A DNA stretch of 64,000 bases from Terriglobales bacterium (GTDB taxonomy: Bacteria; Acidobacteriota; Terriglobia; Bryobacterales; Bryobacteraceae): contig JAIXQP010000016.1 of the NCBI GenBank assembly GCA_027485675.1, positions 24,608 to 88,607 of the forward strand. The letters run 5' to 3'. Under the pieces are notes generated by a model. That model was not told where the DNA came from. It did no database searches and saw only the letters and a list, made by a program, of their open reading frames with translations. This document shows, one piece after another, positions 40,180 to 50,671 of this stretch; the first letter of the stretch is position 1, and every line of letters begins with the position of its first letter. A program made the translations under genes and the position numbers.

Positions 40180-41481
40180 TCAGTGCCGCGCCGCCGCCAA
40201 CTCCTCGGGCGCGAAGAGCGACGTCAGGAAGTTCCCCTGCGGATCGAGTTCAATCGCCTCCGGATCGCTGATCACCTCGAGAATCGGGTTTTTGGCGATC
40301 TCGGGCAACAGGTTTTCGCTCAGCGCAATCGGCGTCAATTCCATCGTATTCTTGATCCAGCCCAGAGTAACTGCGCTTTCGTCCAACTTACCCACCGTCG
40401 GCCACAACGTCCGCAGGCACTCATAGTCGCTGCCGAAGTGAATCGGCGTCCGGATCGCACCCGGCGTCGAAGCCGTCAGCGAGTTAATCCGCGTCGGCGT
40501 CCAATCTACTTTCGCCAGTAACCGGTCATGGATGATATCGGCCATGCCGAGGCCCACCGCGTTCCCGTAGCTCTTACTCGAAAGGTCGCGCAGGTAAACC
40601 CGTTCAAAGCGCGGGCCCGGCCAGGGATTCGCCTCGCCGTTCACGCTGCGGTTGACCACCTTTGTGTCCATTCCGGCCCCGGAAATCGTCTTTCCGATCT
40701 CGTCGAGCATGAGAATGTCGAGGTCAAACGGCACCCGCGCCATCCAGCTCTTGACTAAGGCGAGTAACTCCTCCTCGCGCTTCTCCATCGTCTCCACCGG
40801 CACCGCTTCCACATGCGCCGTATGATGGTAGGCGTCTTCGAGGATCGCCAGTCCGCCCAGAATCTTGCCCGAGGCGAGCACCTGGCGCCCCACGCTCCGG
40901 ATAACGTGCCCCAACCCTAACTTGTAGGCATAAGTATGATACCGCTGCGCGCCCGCGAACTTACCCAGCCCGATGGCCATCATTTTGAACAGGCCGCTTT
41001 CGATCTCACCGGCGAAATCGGTATGCCATTTCACCCGGCCGACTAACATCACCCCATCGGCGTTATAGGCTTCTTTGTCAAGAAACGCTTCAATCCCGTT
41101 GGCGTCGCGCCCCAGCGAGACCACCTCGAGTTGACTCACCACCGGGCAGCCCATCGTCTCCGCAGTGATCTTGTAATTGGCGAGCACGTGCGCCTGCCCT
41201 TCGGCCGTCGCCGCGCCATGGCTCCCCATCGCGGGGAAGATAAAGGGCTGGCAACCGGCTTCTTGCCAATAGGTCACCACGGCTTTGACGATCCGGTCAA
41301 TGTTCGTGATGCCCCGGCTGCCCACCCCGATCGCAACCCGGGCGCCCGGCTGGACCCGCCCGGCCATCCCGGCGCTGCGCAGCGCCTCGGCCACCGAGCC
41401 CGGCACATCCGCCAAGGCGCGATCAGGAAAATTCTGTTTAACCCGTACAATCCGGGGGAGTTGAAAGGAGGTCTCCGGCAT
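40180..41481 (-). CDS. Lactate racemase-like (DUF2088, LarA family) protein
   Basis: GARVAIGVGSRGITNIDRIVKAVVTYWQEAGCQPFIFPAMGSHGAATAEGQ. Confidence 0.75.
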   Translation of the reverse strand: MPETSFQLPRIVRVKQNFPDRALADVPGSVAEALRSAGMAGRVQPGARVAIGVGSRGITNIDRIVKAVVTYWQEAGCQPFIFPAMGSHGAATAEGQAHVLANYKITAETMGCPVVSQLEVVSLGRDANGIEAFLDKEAYNADGVMLVGRVKWHTDFAGEIESGLFKMMAIGLGKFAGAQRYHTYAYKLGLGHVIRSVGRQVLASGKILGGLAILEDAYHHTAHVEAVPVETMEKREEELLALVKSWMARVPFDLDILMLDEIGKTISGAGMDTKVVNRSVNGEANPWPGPRFERVYLRDLSSKSYGNAVGLGMADIIHDRLLAKVDWTPTRINSLTASTPGAIRTPIHFGSDYECLRTLWPTVGKLDESAVTLGWIKNTMELTPIALSENLLPEIAKNPILEVISDPEAIELDPQGNFLTSLFAPEELAAARH

Positions 41482-41509
41482 CAGGCGCAGTATATCAATC
41501 TGCGCCGCC

Positions 41510-42349
41510 CTATCCCAACAGCTTCTCTTCCAATTCCTCCGGCTTGCAGCGTACTCCGACGTAAAACTTCCCGAACTTCGCGTACACGGCGCTCACCTCG
41601 TCAAACCGCATCTCGTAGATGAGCTTCTTGAACACCACCGGATCGTCGGCGAACAGGTCCACGCCCCACTCCCAATCGTCCAGCCCGATCGAGCCGGTAA
41701 TGATCTGCTTCACGGTCCCCGCATAGCGCCGGCCCACCATCCCGTGTTCGTGCATCATCCGCGCCCGCTCTTCGATCGGCACCGTATACCAATTCTTATC
41801 CTCGCCCCGCAGCCGGTCCATCGGGTAGAAGCAGACGTACTCGTTTTCCGGAATCCGGGGATAGAGCCGGGGCGCCATCGCCTCCGCCTGACGGTCCAGC
41901 GTCTCCTGCACGGCCGCCTGCCAGGCCTCGGAATGCCGCTCGAGGCCCTTCTCCTCGAGCGCCCGGAACGTCTTCACCGAGGATTCGTACAGCCCCAGTT
42001 CCACCACCGACGTGTAGTCCGCCACCGGTTCCAGGTATCCGGCCAGCGAATTGCGGCCGAAATCCCGCTGCGCCTCCTGCAGCGCGGCCAGCGTCTCCCG
42101 GAAGAAGATCACCATCAGATCGCCTTTGCCCACCAGGGCATATGCCTCGGTCTGCCCGTCCTCCCGGCCCTGCATATGGCGCAAATCGGCGGCAAACTCC
42201 CGCAGCAGATTGCGCCGGCTCAGGTTATCCAGCTTGTTCCACTGGGCCCGGTCGATCCGGTACATCAGATGCAGCACCCAGGCGCCTTCAATCGTCAGAG
42301 GAACCGCGGGCAGAGCCTGCGGCTGAGAATGCGAAGTTTGTTCAGACAT
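41510..42349 (-). CDS. hemQ: HemQ / chlorite dismutase-family coproheme decarboxylase
   Basis: MMHEHGMVGRRYAGTVKQIITGSIGLDDWEWGVDLFADDPVVFKKLIYEMRFDEVSAVYAKFGKFYVG. Confidence 0.9.
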   Translation of the reverse strand: MSEQTSHSQPQALPAVPLTIEGAWVLHLMYRIDRAQWNKLDNLSRRNLLREFAADLRHMQGREDGQTEAYALVGKGDLMVIFFRETLAALQEAQRDFGRNSLAGYLEPVADYTSVVELGLYESSVKTFRALEEKGLERHSEAWQAAVQETLDRQAEAMAPRLYPRIPENEYVCFYPMDRLRGEDKNWYTVPIEERARMMHEHGMVGRRYAGTVKQIITGSIGLDDWEWGVDLFADDPVVFKKLIYEMRFDEVSAVYAKFGKFYVGVRCKPEELEEKLLG

Positions 42350-42476
42350 TGGTCTACTCCTTCTACTCTAAACCGTCGATTCCTCTTTATTGAAGGCCCG
42401 CGGCGGCCAGCCTAAGGTGTTTTCCTTATGCAGAAAGTACCGCTGATGGTCGAAAGACCCTGTAGGACAACGTGTA

Positions 42477-44843
42477 ATGAATCTCTTTGCCGGTACGCGC
42501 CTCTTTCTCCTGGCCCTCCTGACCGCCCTTACCGCCGTCAGCGGTTGGTCGCAGACGTCGTCGCAGGTGCGGATTTTCGCCGATCCCCCCGATGCCTACT
42601 TCTTCGTCGATGGGGTGCGGTATCGCGGCTCCCAGTCTTTTGTCTGGGTAACCGGCAGCAAGCACACTCTCGAAGCCGACGTCCTGACGCAGACCGGCAG
42701 TATCGACACCCGCTTCACGTTCGGCAGCTGGGAGGATAACCAGGGACGTATCGGCGACGCCGGCAACCCGGTTCAGATCGTTACCGCCAATCCGGCCATC
42801 ACTTTTTTCAAGATCAACTACACGCGCGAGTTCCGCATGCAGTTCATCTTTTACTCCGCCCCCGGCGTCGCGGCCGGCGTCAGTTGCGGAACCCCGGCCA
42901 CGGGCGGATCGCCGTTTCCCGGCCAGGTCTTCGTCAATGGAACCTGCTACCAGTCCTCCTTCACGGGCTACTTTGCGATGGGCGACGTTTTGAACCTGGG
43001 AGCGGTCCCCAATCCTGGGTTCGTTTTCACCGGCTGGCTCGTCAATGGCAATCCCACGGGCGATGCCTTTTTGCGGACGTACACCGTCCGCGGCCCCGGC
43101 GTAGTCGCGCCGCAGTTCGCCCCGGCCAAGCGGGTACTCTTCTATACGGACCCGGAGGAGTTCCAGGTTTCGATCGACCAGACTCCGTTCAACACCGTAA
43201 CCCGGTTTGAAGATGTCGGCCGCACCAATCCCGGCCTGCGCGAACTGGCCGTCGGCGCCCGCCACGTTCTGAGCGCTCCAAGCCCCCAGCAGGACCGCCA
43301 AGGCCGCTACTGGATCTTCGACTCGTTCGATATCCCCCTCGGTCCCGGTGGCGTCTACGAGGTGGCGAACGCCAACATCATGCAGACCATTACGGCCAAG
43401 TTTGTCCGGGCCGCCACGGTCTCCTTCCTCACGCAGCCCGCCGGACTCCGCCTCTCGGTCAATGGCCGCGATAATTGGCCCTCGTACAACTTTGTTTGGG
43501 CCGTCGGCAGCGCGAACACCGTCACCGCGCCGGCGATCACCACCGATAGCCGCGGCCGCAAGTACCGGTTCCTCAATTGGTCCAACGGGGGCCCGGCCAC
43601 GCAGGACATCACGACTCCAGCCGACACCGCCACCGGGGGCCTGCGTCTGGTCGCCAACTACGAACTGATGCCCCGCGTAGTCGTCTCCACCAATCAACCG
43701 GCCAGCCAGCTGCTCGTCAACGGGCAAGCCTGCGCCATGCCGTGCACGCTCGATGGCGCCGCCGGTTCGACGGCTTCGCTCGATGCGACAGCAAGGATCG
43801 AGTTCAGCGCCGACTCGCGCGCCGAGTTCGCCGGATGGTCCGACGCCTCCGAACGCCTCCGGACGATCACCTTCTCCGGAGACGAGCGCCGCATCACCCT
43901 GAACTACCGGACCTCGAACGCGCTCCGCGCGATCTCCGACCCCGCCGACGGCGTGGATTTTGCGTTCGACCCGCCCTCGGCTGATGGCTTCTACCCTGCC
44001 GACGCCAGCGTCCGCGTCACCGCCACGGCACGCGAAGGCTTCCGGTTCCGGCGCTGGGGCGGAGACCTCGAGGGAACCTCCAACAGCGGCTTCGTTTCGT
44101 TAAACTCGCCCCGGCTCGTCCGCGCCCTGCTCGATAGGATCCCGACGATTCCCACCGCCGGAATTCGCAACGCGGCCGGCGAGACGCCGGAGATGGTCAT
44201 TGCCCCGGGCAGCATCATTTCGGTGTTCGGCAGTCTCCTGGCCCCGGACTACGCCGCCGCCCCTGCCGGACCGCTCTCGCAAACGCTCGCCGGCACCGTT
44301 GTCCAGTGGAACAACCGCCTCCTGCCTCTGCTATTCGTTTCGCCCGAACAGATCAACGCCCAAGTGCCCTCCGACCTGCCCGAGGGCGAACAGACCCTTG
44401 GCGTGCGGACCGGCAATCAGCCGGCGATCGAAGGCAAAGTGCGGGTGGTCCGCAACGCCCCCGGCTTGTTCGGCTACACCCTCGACCAGAAGTTCTTCCT
44501 CGCCGCGACGCGCGAAGACGGCACAGTGGTTTCGCCGGAGAACCCTGCGCGGCCGGGCGAAACCATCAATATCCTCGGCACCGGCTTCGGCCCCTACCAG
44601 CGTCCGCTCTTCGACGGCTTCCCCGCCCCGATGGCGCCGCCTAATCCACTCGTCGACCCGGTCGAGATTCGCCTGGGTGAACTCCTGCTCCGTCCGGCCA
44701 CGGCCATCGCCAGCCCCGGACAGGTCGGCTTGGTCGCTCTCCGGCTGGTGATCCCGGCCGATCTGGCTCCCACCGGCGAGCTCCCCCTCACCGCCATCGT
44801 CAACGGGCGAAGCTCCAACACGGCGCTTCTGCCGGTCCGCTAA
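42477..44843 (+). CDS. Secreted multi-repeat protein with Solibacter-type C-terminal domain (TIGR03437-like)
   Basis: C-terminal IRNAAGETPEMVIAPGSIISVFGSLLAPDYAAAPAGPLSQTLAGTVVQWNNRLLPLLFVSPEQINAQVPSDLPEGEQTL...NILGTGFGPYQ; four tandem N-terminal beta modules. Confidence 0.85.
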   Translation: MNLFAGTRLFLLALLTALTAVSGWSQTSSQVRIFADPPDAYFFVDGVRYRGSQSFVWVTGSKHTLEADVLTQTGSIDTRFTFGSWEDNQGRIGDAGNPVQIVTANPAITFFKINYTREFRMQFIFYSAPGVAAGVSCGTPATGGSPFPGQVFVNGTCYQSSFTGYFAMGDVLNLGAVPNPGFVFTGWLVNGNPTGDAFLRTYTVRGPGVVAPQFAPAKRVLFYTDPEEFQVSIDQTPFNTVTRFEDVGRTNPGLRELAVGARHVLSAPSPQQDRQGRYWIFDSFDIPLGPGGVYEVANANIMQTITAKFVRAATVSFLTQPAGLRLSVNGRDNWPSYNFVWAVGSANTVTAPAITTDSRGRKYRFLNWSNGGPATQDITTPADTATGGLRLVANYELMPRVVVSTNQPASQLLVNGQACAMPCTLDGAAGSTASLDATARIEFSADSRAEFAGWSDASERLRTITFSGDERRITLNYRTSNALRAISDPADGVDFAFDPPSADGFYPADASVRVTATAREGFRFRRWGGDLEGTSNSGFVSLNSPRLVRALLDRIPTIPTAGIRNAAGETPEMVIAPGSIISVFGSLLAPDYAAAPAGPLSQTLAGTVVQWNNRLLPLLFVSPEQINAQVPSDLPEGEQTLGVRTGNQPAIEGKVRVVRNAPGLFGYTLDQKFFLAATREDGTVVSPENPARPGETINILGTGFGPYQRPLFDGFPAPMAPPNPLVDPVEIRLGELLLRPATAIASPGQVGLVALRLVIPADLAPTGELPLTAIVNGRSSNTALLPVR

Positions 44844-44849
44844 ACCCCT

Positions 44850-45881
44850 ATGCACACGCTTCTGCCGCTCTTCCGCATCCTGCCGCTGCTCGCTCTGCCG
44901 CTTGTCGCCGCTCCGGAACTCGAGATCCGGCCGGAGCCTGCGGCATGGCGCTTCGCCCACACCGACGCCCAAATCCTGGCCGGCGCCGATCTGTTCCGGC
45001 TCGGCCAAACGCCCCTCGGTGAAAAACTCCGGCAGCAGTTCCTGGCCGCCATGGGTCCGGAGTTGTCGCGCCACGTCCAGCGCCTGTTGGTCTCTACCGC
45101 CTTTGCAGAGGACGGGAGCGCCGACTCGATCCTGATCCTTTCCGGGCCGCTCAACGCCGCCCGCATTAAACAAATGGCCGCCCAGGGCAAGGCGCCCATC
45201 AAGAACTACAAAGGCATCGAGGTCATCCTGCCGCCGAGCGGCTCAGCCGACGAGACTCACTTTGCGATCGTCGACTCCCAAACCGCCCTGCTGGGCACGC
45301 GGCTCGCGGTCGCCGGCGCCATCGACCGCAGTCTCCGGACGCCCCGCCCCCACAGCGAAACCAATCCGCTCTTTGCCCGGGCGCAGGATCTCGGTCCCGA
45401 GGCCGAGGTTTGGGTCCTGACCGAGGAGCTGCCTTCCGGCCTCGGCCCGGACTCCTGGGATCCGAAAGCTGGGCTTGAGCTCGTCCTCACGGTCAAGCAG
45501 GACGCTGGTCTCGCCATCGGTATCGCCTTGCCGGACCCCACGCAGGTCGAGGCGGCGCTGCGACCGATCGAGACCGACCGCTTTGCCAAGCCGGCCGCCC
45601 GCTACCTGCTCGGCGCCTGGCTGCCCAAACTCGCCTCGCTCCGTCAGGTCGGCGGATTCGTCCTTTCGGGCGCACTGACGGAACCGGCGACACTTGAAGA
45701 GTTCCCGGCTCTCGCCGCCGCGCTGGGACTACCCGTCAAGCCCGCCGCCCCGCAGACCAAACTCGAGATCACGACCCTGCGGCCCAAGCCCGCGCCCCCC
45801 GTCGAACCGCCGCCGCTTCGTGTCCGCATCGAGGGTCTCGACAACGGTCCGCTCGAAATTCCCTACCAGGCGAAAAAGTAA
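44850..45881 (+). CDS. Secreted hypothetical protein
   Basis: Signal-like N-terminus LFRILPLLALPLVAAPE; complete ORF immediately after the upstream gene. Confidence 0.6.
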   Translation: MHTLLPLFRILPLLALPLVAAPELEIRPEPAAWRFAHTDAQILAGADLFRLGQTPLGEKLRQQFLAAMGPELSRHVQRLLVSTAFAEDGSADSILILSGPLNAARIKQMAAQGKAPIKNYKGIEVILPPSGSADETHFAIVDSQTALLGTRLAVAGAIDRSLRTPRPHSETNPLFARAQDLGPEAEVWVLTEELPSGLGPDSWDPKAGLELVLTVKQDAGLAIGIALPDPTQVEAALRPIETDRFAKPAARYLLGAWLPKLASLRQVGGFVLSGALTEPATLEEFPALAAALGLPVKPAAPQTKLEITTLRPKPAPPVEPPPLRVRIEGLDNGPLEIPYQAKK

Positions 45882-45908
45882 CCCGCAGCTGTTATAAACT
45901 CGTCGGTC

Positions 45909-46676
45909 ATGTCCCCATCCCGGCTGTTGGCCGAAGTCGCCGCCGAGTTCTTCGGCACTCTGATTATTCTCTTGATTGGCGGCGGTGTCGTCGCCTCCGT
46001 GGTTCTCTTTGGCAAGGGTGTTCCCGGAGAGGTCGTCAACGGCGGTACCACGAACATCAACCTTGCGTGGGGACTCGCCGTCATGTTCGGCGTCTTCGTC
46101 TCCGCCAAAATCAGTGGCGCCCATCTCAACCCCGCCGTCACGCTCGCCCTCGCCGTCTTCCGCGGCTTTTCTTGGTCGAAGGTGGTCCCTTACGTCCTGG
46201 CTCAAGTGGCTGGCGCCTTCACTGGGGCAGCGGTCATCTTCCTCAACTATCGCGAAGCCTTCCAGCAGTTCGATCCCACGCTCGAGAAAACCGCCGGCGT
46301 CTTCGCCACCTTCCCGGCCTTCCCGGCCGCTCCCATGGCGGGCCTGTTCGATCAGGTGCTCGGCACCGCGCTGCTGCTCTTTCTCATCCTCGCCATCGGC
46401 GAAGAGAAAAACACCCCGCCCCCGGCCTATCTCGCCCCTGTCCTGGTTGGCCTGATCGTCGTCGCCATCGGCATGGCCTTCGGACCGATGCACGGCTACG
46501 CCATCAATCCGGCCCGCGATTTCGGCCCCCGCCTGTTCACCGTCGTCGCCGGCTTTCGCAACAACGGCCTCACCGACGGCACCGCCGTCTTCTGGGTCCC
46601 CATCGCCGGACCGCTCCTCGGCGGCCTGCTCGGCGCCGCCGCCTACGACTTCGGAATCCGCCGCTTCCTGCGCTGA
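45909..46676 (+). CDS. MIP/aquaporin family channel (GlpF-like)
   Basis: Two NPA motifs: GAHLNPAVTLA and GYAINPARDFGPR; six TM-like segments. Confidence 0.95.
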   Translation: MSPSRLLAEVAAEFFGTLIILLIGGGVVASVVLFGKGVPGEVVNGGTTNINLAWGLAVMFGVFVSAKISGAHLNPAVTLALAVFRGFSWSKVVPYVLAQVAGAFTGAAVIFLNYREAFQQFDPTLEKTAGVFATFPAFPAAPMAGLFDQVLGTALLLFLILAIGEEKNTPPPAYLAPVLVGLIVVAIGMAFGPMHGYAINPARDFGPRLFTVVAGFRNNGLTDGTAVFWVPIAGPLLGGLLGAAAYDFGIRRFLR

Positions 46677-46701
46677 CCTGCTAGCCTGAAAGAAGAAGTT
46701 C

Positions 46702-47214
46702 ATGTTTATCTCCGTCCGCGAGCTCGACCTCGCTCCCGTTAAGTTCCGCGAGTCCGTTGCCCCGGGCGTGATCGAGTGGACCTCGAACGCCACCCAAACC
46801 GGCCCCCTGATCGCCCAAGGCGAAGCCACGCTCGACGAAATGACGCAGGAGATCCGCTTCCACGGCCATCTCAACGTCCCGCTCCACCTCGATTGCGACC
46901 GCTGCCTCGCCCCCATCGATTTCTCCGTCGATACCGATTTCGACCTCGTCTATGAGCCCCTACCCGAAGCACTTCCCGGCCAGGAACTCGAGTTACACGC
47001 GGGCGACATCGACCTTGGTTTTTACGAAGGCGACGGCATGGAACTTAACGATGTCCTCCGCGAGCAGGTCCTCCTCGAGTTTCCCTCCCGCACCCTCTGC
47101 ACCCCGGACTGCAAAGGCCTCTGCCCCGTCTGTGGCGCCAACCGCAACGAGCAAACCTGCTCCTGCACCACCACCATCCCTGACGAACGCTGGGCCGCGC
47201 TCCGCAACTTGTAG
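46702..47214 (+). CDS. yceD: YceD family (DUF177) protein
   Basis: LHLDCDRCLAPIDFSVDTDFDLVYEP and CTPDCKGLCPVCGANRNEQTCSC; upstream of rpmF. Confidence 0.9.
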   Translation: MFISVRELDLAPVKFRESVAPGVIEWTSNATQTGPLIAQGEATLDEMTQEIRFHGHLNVPLHLDCDRCLAPIDFSVDTDFDLVYEPLPEALPGQELELHAGDIDLGFYEGDGMELNDVLREQVLLEFPSRTLCTPDCKGLCPVCGANRNEQTCSCTTTIPDERWAALRNL

Positions 47215-47234
47215 CGCATTCGACAATTATTCGC

Positions 47235-47240
47235 TATAAT
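47235..47240 (+). promoter_or_regulatory. Putative -10 box upstream of rpmF
   Basis: Perfect TATAAT 20 nt upstream of the rpmF ATG; -35 is weak. Confidence 0.5.
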
Positions 47241-47260
47241 CAGAGGTTTGAGTTCTAGCC

Positions 47261-47443
47261 ATGCCTAATCCAAAACGACGTCACTCCAAGCGCCGCACCT
47301 CCTCCCGTCGCGCGCATGACTTCCTGGTTCGCCCGATCATGTCGGAGTGCCCCAACTGCCACGCTATCAAACTCCCGCACCGGGTTTGCGGCAGCTGCGG
47401 TTTCTACAAGGGCCGCGCCGTCATCGAAGTCGCCGAACAGTAA
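47261..47443 (+). CDS. rpmF: 50S ribosomal protein L32
   Basis: MPNPKRRHSKRRTSSRRAHDFL...CPNCHAIKLPHRVCGSCGFYKGR. Confidence 0.97.
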   Translation: MPNPKRRHSKRRTSSRRAHDFLVRPIMSECPNCHAIKLPHRVCGSCGFYKGRAVIEVAEQ

Positions 47444-47468
47444 CTCGATTCCGGCTCAAACCTAACCT

Positions 47469-48473
47469 ATGGTGACAATCGCCGTAGACGCGATGGGCGG
47501 GGACCACGCTCCCAAGTCAGAGGTTGAAGGCGCCATTCGCGCCGTTCGCCAGTTGCCTGTTTCCGTCATCCTCGTTGGCCAGGAGAATGTTGTTCGGTCA
47601 GAACTATCAGCTCATCCGGGCTGGGAGAAGCTGCCGATTACGATTCACCATGCCAGCGAGGTGGTGACGATGGATGACAGCGCCGGCAAGGCTCTCCGCT
47701 CCAAACGGGACAGCTCCATCCGCGTCGCCCTCCGCTTAGCCCGCGACGGCCATGCCAATGGTGTCGTCAGCGCCGGGAACACCGGCGCCGTCATGGCCAT
47801 GGCGAAGACGGTCTGCGGCATGGTGAAGGGCGTGGACCGGCCGGCGCTTGCCTCGGTCTTTCCCACCGTGAAGGGCAAACCAGCCGTCATGCTGGACGTC
47901 GGCGCTAACGTCGATGTCACCCCGGAGATGCTCGCCCAGTTCGCCATGATGGGCGAACTCTACTCCCGGCTCATCTTTCATACGGAGAATCCGCGCGTCG
48001 GTCTTCTCTCCATCGGCGAAGAGGATCACAAAGGTAACGAGTTGACCAAAGGCGCCATGCCTTTGCTGAAACAGCTTCCCATCCATTTCATCGGCAATGT
48101 CGAGGGCCGGGACCTCTACACCGGCCACGCCGACGTCATCGTCTGCGACGGCTTCACGGGCAACGTCGCGCTGAAGGTCAGCGAAGGCCTCGTCGACGTC
48201 ATTAAGCATCTTCTTCAAGAGTCCTTGCGGGCCAGCCTCTCGGGCAAGATCGGTTACATGCTCTCCCGTTCGGCTTACACGGCCTTCAAAAAGCGGGTAG
48301 ACTACTCCGAGTTCGGCGGCGCCCCGCTACTCGGCGTCAAGGGCTGCACCATCATCTGCCACGGCCGCTCCAACGCCAACGCGATCAAGAACGCCATTCG
48401 GGTTGCCGCCGAGTTCGCCGCCTCGAATCTGAACGAGCGTCTCCACCAGGGCCTGACCAGCGAAAAGGTTTAG
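47469..48473 (+). CDS. plsX: Phosphate acyltransferase PlsX
   Basis: [24 protein letters not shown] ... [12 protein letters not shown] ... [17 protein letters not shown]; yceD-rpmF-plsX order. Confidence 0.97.
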   Translation: MVTIAVDAMGGDHAPKSEVEGAIRAVRQLPVSVILVGQENVVRSELSAHPGWEKLPITIHHASEVVTMDDSAGKALRSKRDSSIRVALRLARDGHANGVVSAGNTGAVMAMAKTVCGMVKGVDRPALASVFPTVKGKPAVMLDVGANVDVTPEMLAQFAMMGELYSRLIFHTENPRVGLLSIGEEDHKGNELTKGAMPLLKQLPIHFIGNVEGRDLYTGHADVIVCDGFTGNVALKVSEGLVDVIKHLLQESLRASLSGKIGYMLSRSAYTAFKKRVDYSEFGGAPLLGVKGCTIICHGRSNANAIKNAIRVAAEFAASNLNERLHQGLTSEKV

Positions 48474-48517
48474 CCAACTAAATCTCGCGTTCCCGCGTCA
48501 CAATGGAAGGACACGGC

Positions 48518-50671
48518 ATGCGCACTCTCTTTCTCTTTCCCCTGCTGGCCGCCGCGGCCCTCGCCGCCGCCCTGTGTGAGGATGAGGCGCGCGCACTTCG
48601 CGAAACGCCTTCGAAGCCGGGCGTACGGGCGGTGCTCGAAGCCTGCGCCACCCGCCTCAACGCCCCCACCGGCCGCTTGGCCCTCGCCGTCGCGGCCCTC
48701 GAAGGCAACGACTTCGCCGGCGCCCTACGCCACCTCCAAGCCGCCAAACTCCCCGCCCTCCCGGACTACGTCGCCTTGTTTACGGCCCAGGCCCACGCCG
48801 GCCTCCTCGACAAGCCGGCCGCTCTAGCCGCCCTGGCGCCCCTCCTCGCCGCCAATACCAACTCGCCGCTTCTCCATCGCGCCGCCCTCCTCGCCGCCGC
48901 CAACAGCGAACCCGCAGCCGCTGTCGCCCTGCTCGAACGTCTTCGCCCCCAACTCCTGCAACCGGCCGCCGACCTCGCTCTCGCGCAGGCCTATCAAGCC
49001 GCTGGCCGTCTCGACCTCGCCGGGGTGACCTTCGCTCGCGTGTATTTCTACTACCCCCTCTCCAAGGAAGCCACCCTCGCCGAACCAGCCTGGCGCAGCC
49101 TCGGCTCGCCCGGCAACACCCCCGAAAACAGGATGGCCCGCGTCGAAAAGCTGCTCCCCTCCCTGCCCGGCCGCGCCCGCCAGGACCTCGAAGGTATCCC
49201 CGGCGACCTGGCCAAGGTCCGCCTCGCCGCCTCCGACTTCTACTCCCGTCAATACCCCGCCGCGCTCGCCGCCTTTAACGCCCTGACTCCCGAAGACCCC
49301 GCCATCGACGCCGAACGGACGTTTTACCTCTATCAAGCCGCCCGGCGCGCCGACCGCGACGCCGACCGCGACGCCGCCTTCGCCCGGCTCGCGGAGCACC
49401 ACTCCCGGTCTCCCCGCTTCCTCGAAGTCCTGCTCGCCGAAGCCTACCGCCACCTCACCGAAAACGAGTTCGAGGCCTACGAACCTCTCTATCAGACCTG
49501 CTTCCAAAACTTCCCCGCCGACCCGCGCGCGGCCTTCTGCCACTGGAAAGTCACCTGGTCGAACTACATCCGCCGCCGGCCCGCCGCCCTGAACCTGTTG
49601 CGCGAGCACGCCGAAAAGTATCCGCAGTCGGATAAGGTCAGCGGCGCTCTCTATTTCATCGGCCGACTTACCAACGATCCGACTTACTATCAAACCGTCG
49701 TCGCCCGCTACCCCAATACCTACTACTCGCTGATCGCCTCCGACCGCCTCAAGGAAAACGCCGTCAGCCTCCGGCCCAACGCCTGGCTGGCCAAGCTCCG
49801 GTTCGCCTCCCCGCCCCCCCTGCCGGCGCAGGAATCCGCCGCCTCCCGGCTGCGTATTGAACGGGCCCGCCTGCTGCTCGCCGCCGGTCTCGAAGCCCTC
49901 GCCGAGGCCGAACTCCGCTTCGGCGCCCGCGAAGAACAGGTGCCCCTCCATGTCGCCATGGAACTGGCCGGCGCCCTCCAACGGGCCGGGAAAGTGGACC
50001 GCGGCGTCCGCACCATCAAGGGTCTCCTGCCCGACTACCTGACGTTCCCCTTCGCCGCCGTCAACGAAAAGTTCTGGCAGCTTGCCTTCCCCATTCCCTA
50101 CCGCGCCTCGCTTGAAAAGTACGCCCGCCAGGCCGAGATCGACCCCTTTGTCTTCGCCGGCCTCATCCGCCAGGAGTCCGAGTTCAACGCCTCCGTCGTC
50201 TCCCGGTCCAACGCCTATGGCCTCTCGCAGATTCTCCCCTCCACCGGCAAGGACCTCGCGCGCCGGGTCGGCATGAAGGGGTTCTCGCCGCGCATGCTCT
50301 TTGATCCGACGACGAACATTCACTTAGGCACTTACTATATTCGCCACTTACTCAACTCCCTCGAAGGCAACTGGCACGAAGCGCTCGCCGCCTACAACGG
50401 AGGCCGCACGCGGGTGATCAAGTGGCGAACCTTCGCGCAGTACCGGGAGCCCGCCGAGTTTATCGAAACCATCCCGTTTGATGAAACCCGCGGCTACGTG
50501 CAGGCGGTGCTCCGCAACGCGGCCGTCTATAAGCAGCTCTACGAAGGTAAGCCCGCCGAGATCACCTATCCCGACCCGCCCCCGCCCCCCGCCATCGCCC
50601 CGGCCAAGCCGGCCGTGCGCAAGAAGGCGGCCCCCGCCAAACCCGCCGTCCGCCCCAAGGCCCGCCCCTAG
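48518..50671 (+). CDS. Lytic transglycosylase (Slt70-like) with helical N-terminal repeats
   Basis: IDPFVFAGLIRQESEFNASVVSRSNAYGLSQILPSTGKDLARRVG ... NIHLGTYYIRHLLNSLEGNWHEALAAYNGGRTRV; SD ggaagg favours start 48518 over 48503. Confidence 0.9.
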   Translation: MRTLFLFPLLAAAALAAALCEDEARALRETPSKPGVRAVLEACATRLNAPTGRLALAVAALEGNDFAGALRHLQAAKLPALPDYVALFTAQAHAGLLDKPAALAALAPLLAANTNSPLLHRAALLAAANSEPAAAVALLERLRPQLLQPAADLALAQAYQAAGRLDLAGVTFARVYFYYPLSKEATLAEPAWRSLGSPGNTPENRMARVEKLLPSLPGRARQDLEGIPGDLAKVRLAASDFYSRQYPAALAAFNALTPEDPAIDAERTFYLYQAARRADRDADRDAAFARLAEHHSRSPRFLEVLLAEAYRHLTENEFEAYEPLYQTCFQNFPADPRAAFCHWKVTWSNYIRRRPAALNLLREHAEKYPQSDKVSGALYFIGRLTNDPTYYQTVVARYPNTYYSLIASDRLKENAVSLRPNAWLAKLRFASPPPLPAQESAASRLRIERARLLLAAGLEALAEAELRFGAREEQVPLHVAMELAGALQRAGKVDRGVRTIKGLLPDYLTFPFAAVNEKFWQLAFPIPYRASLEKYARQAEIDPFVFAGLIRQESEFNASVVSRSNAYGLSQILPSTGKDLARRVGMKGFSPRMLFDPTTNIHLGTYYIRHLLNSLEGNWHEALAAYNGGRTRVIKWRTFAQYREPAEFIETIPFDETRGYVQAVLRNAAVYKQLYEGKPAEITYPDPPPPPAIAPAKPAVRKKAAPAKPAVRPKARP

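Noticed and set aside
42426-43727. 433-aa minus-strand ORF antisense to the TIGR03437-like gene
   Set aside because: No recognisable domain; Gly/Asp/Arg-biased translation over a well-supported secreted protein.
48824-50323. 499-aa minus-strand ORF antisense to the lytic transglycosylase
   Set aside because: Shadow ORF; the plus strand contains the Slt catalytic motifs.
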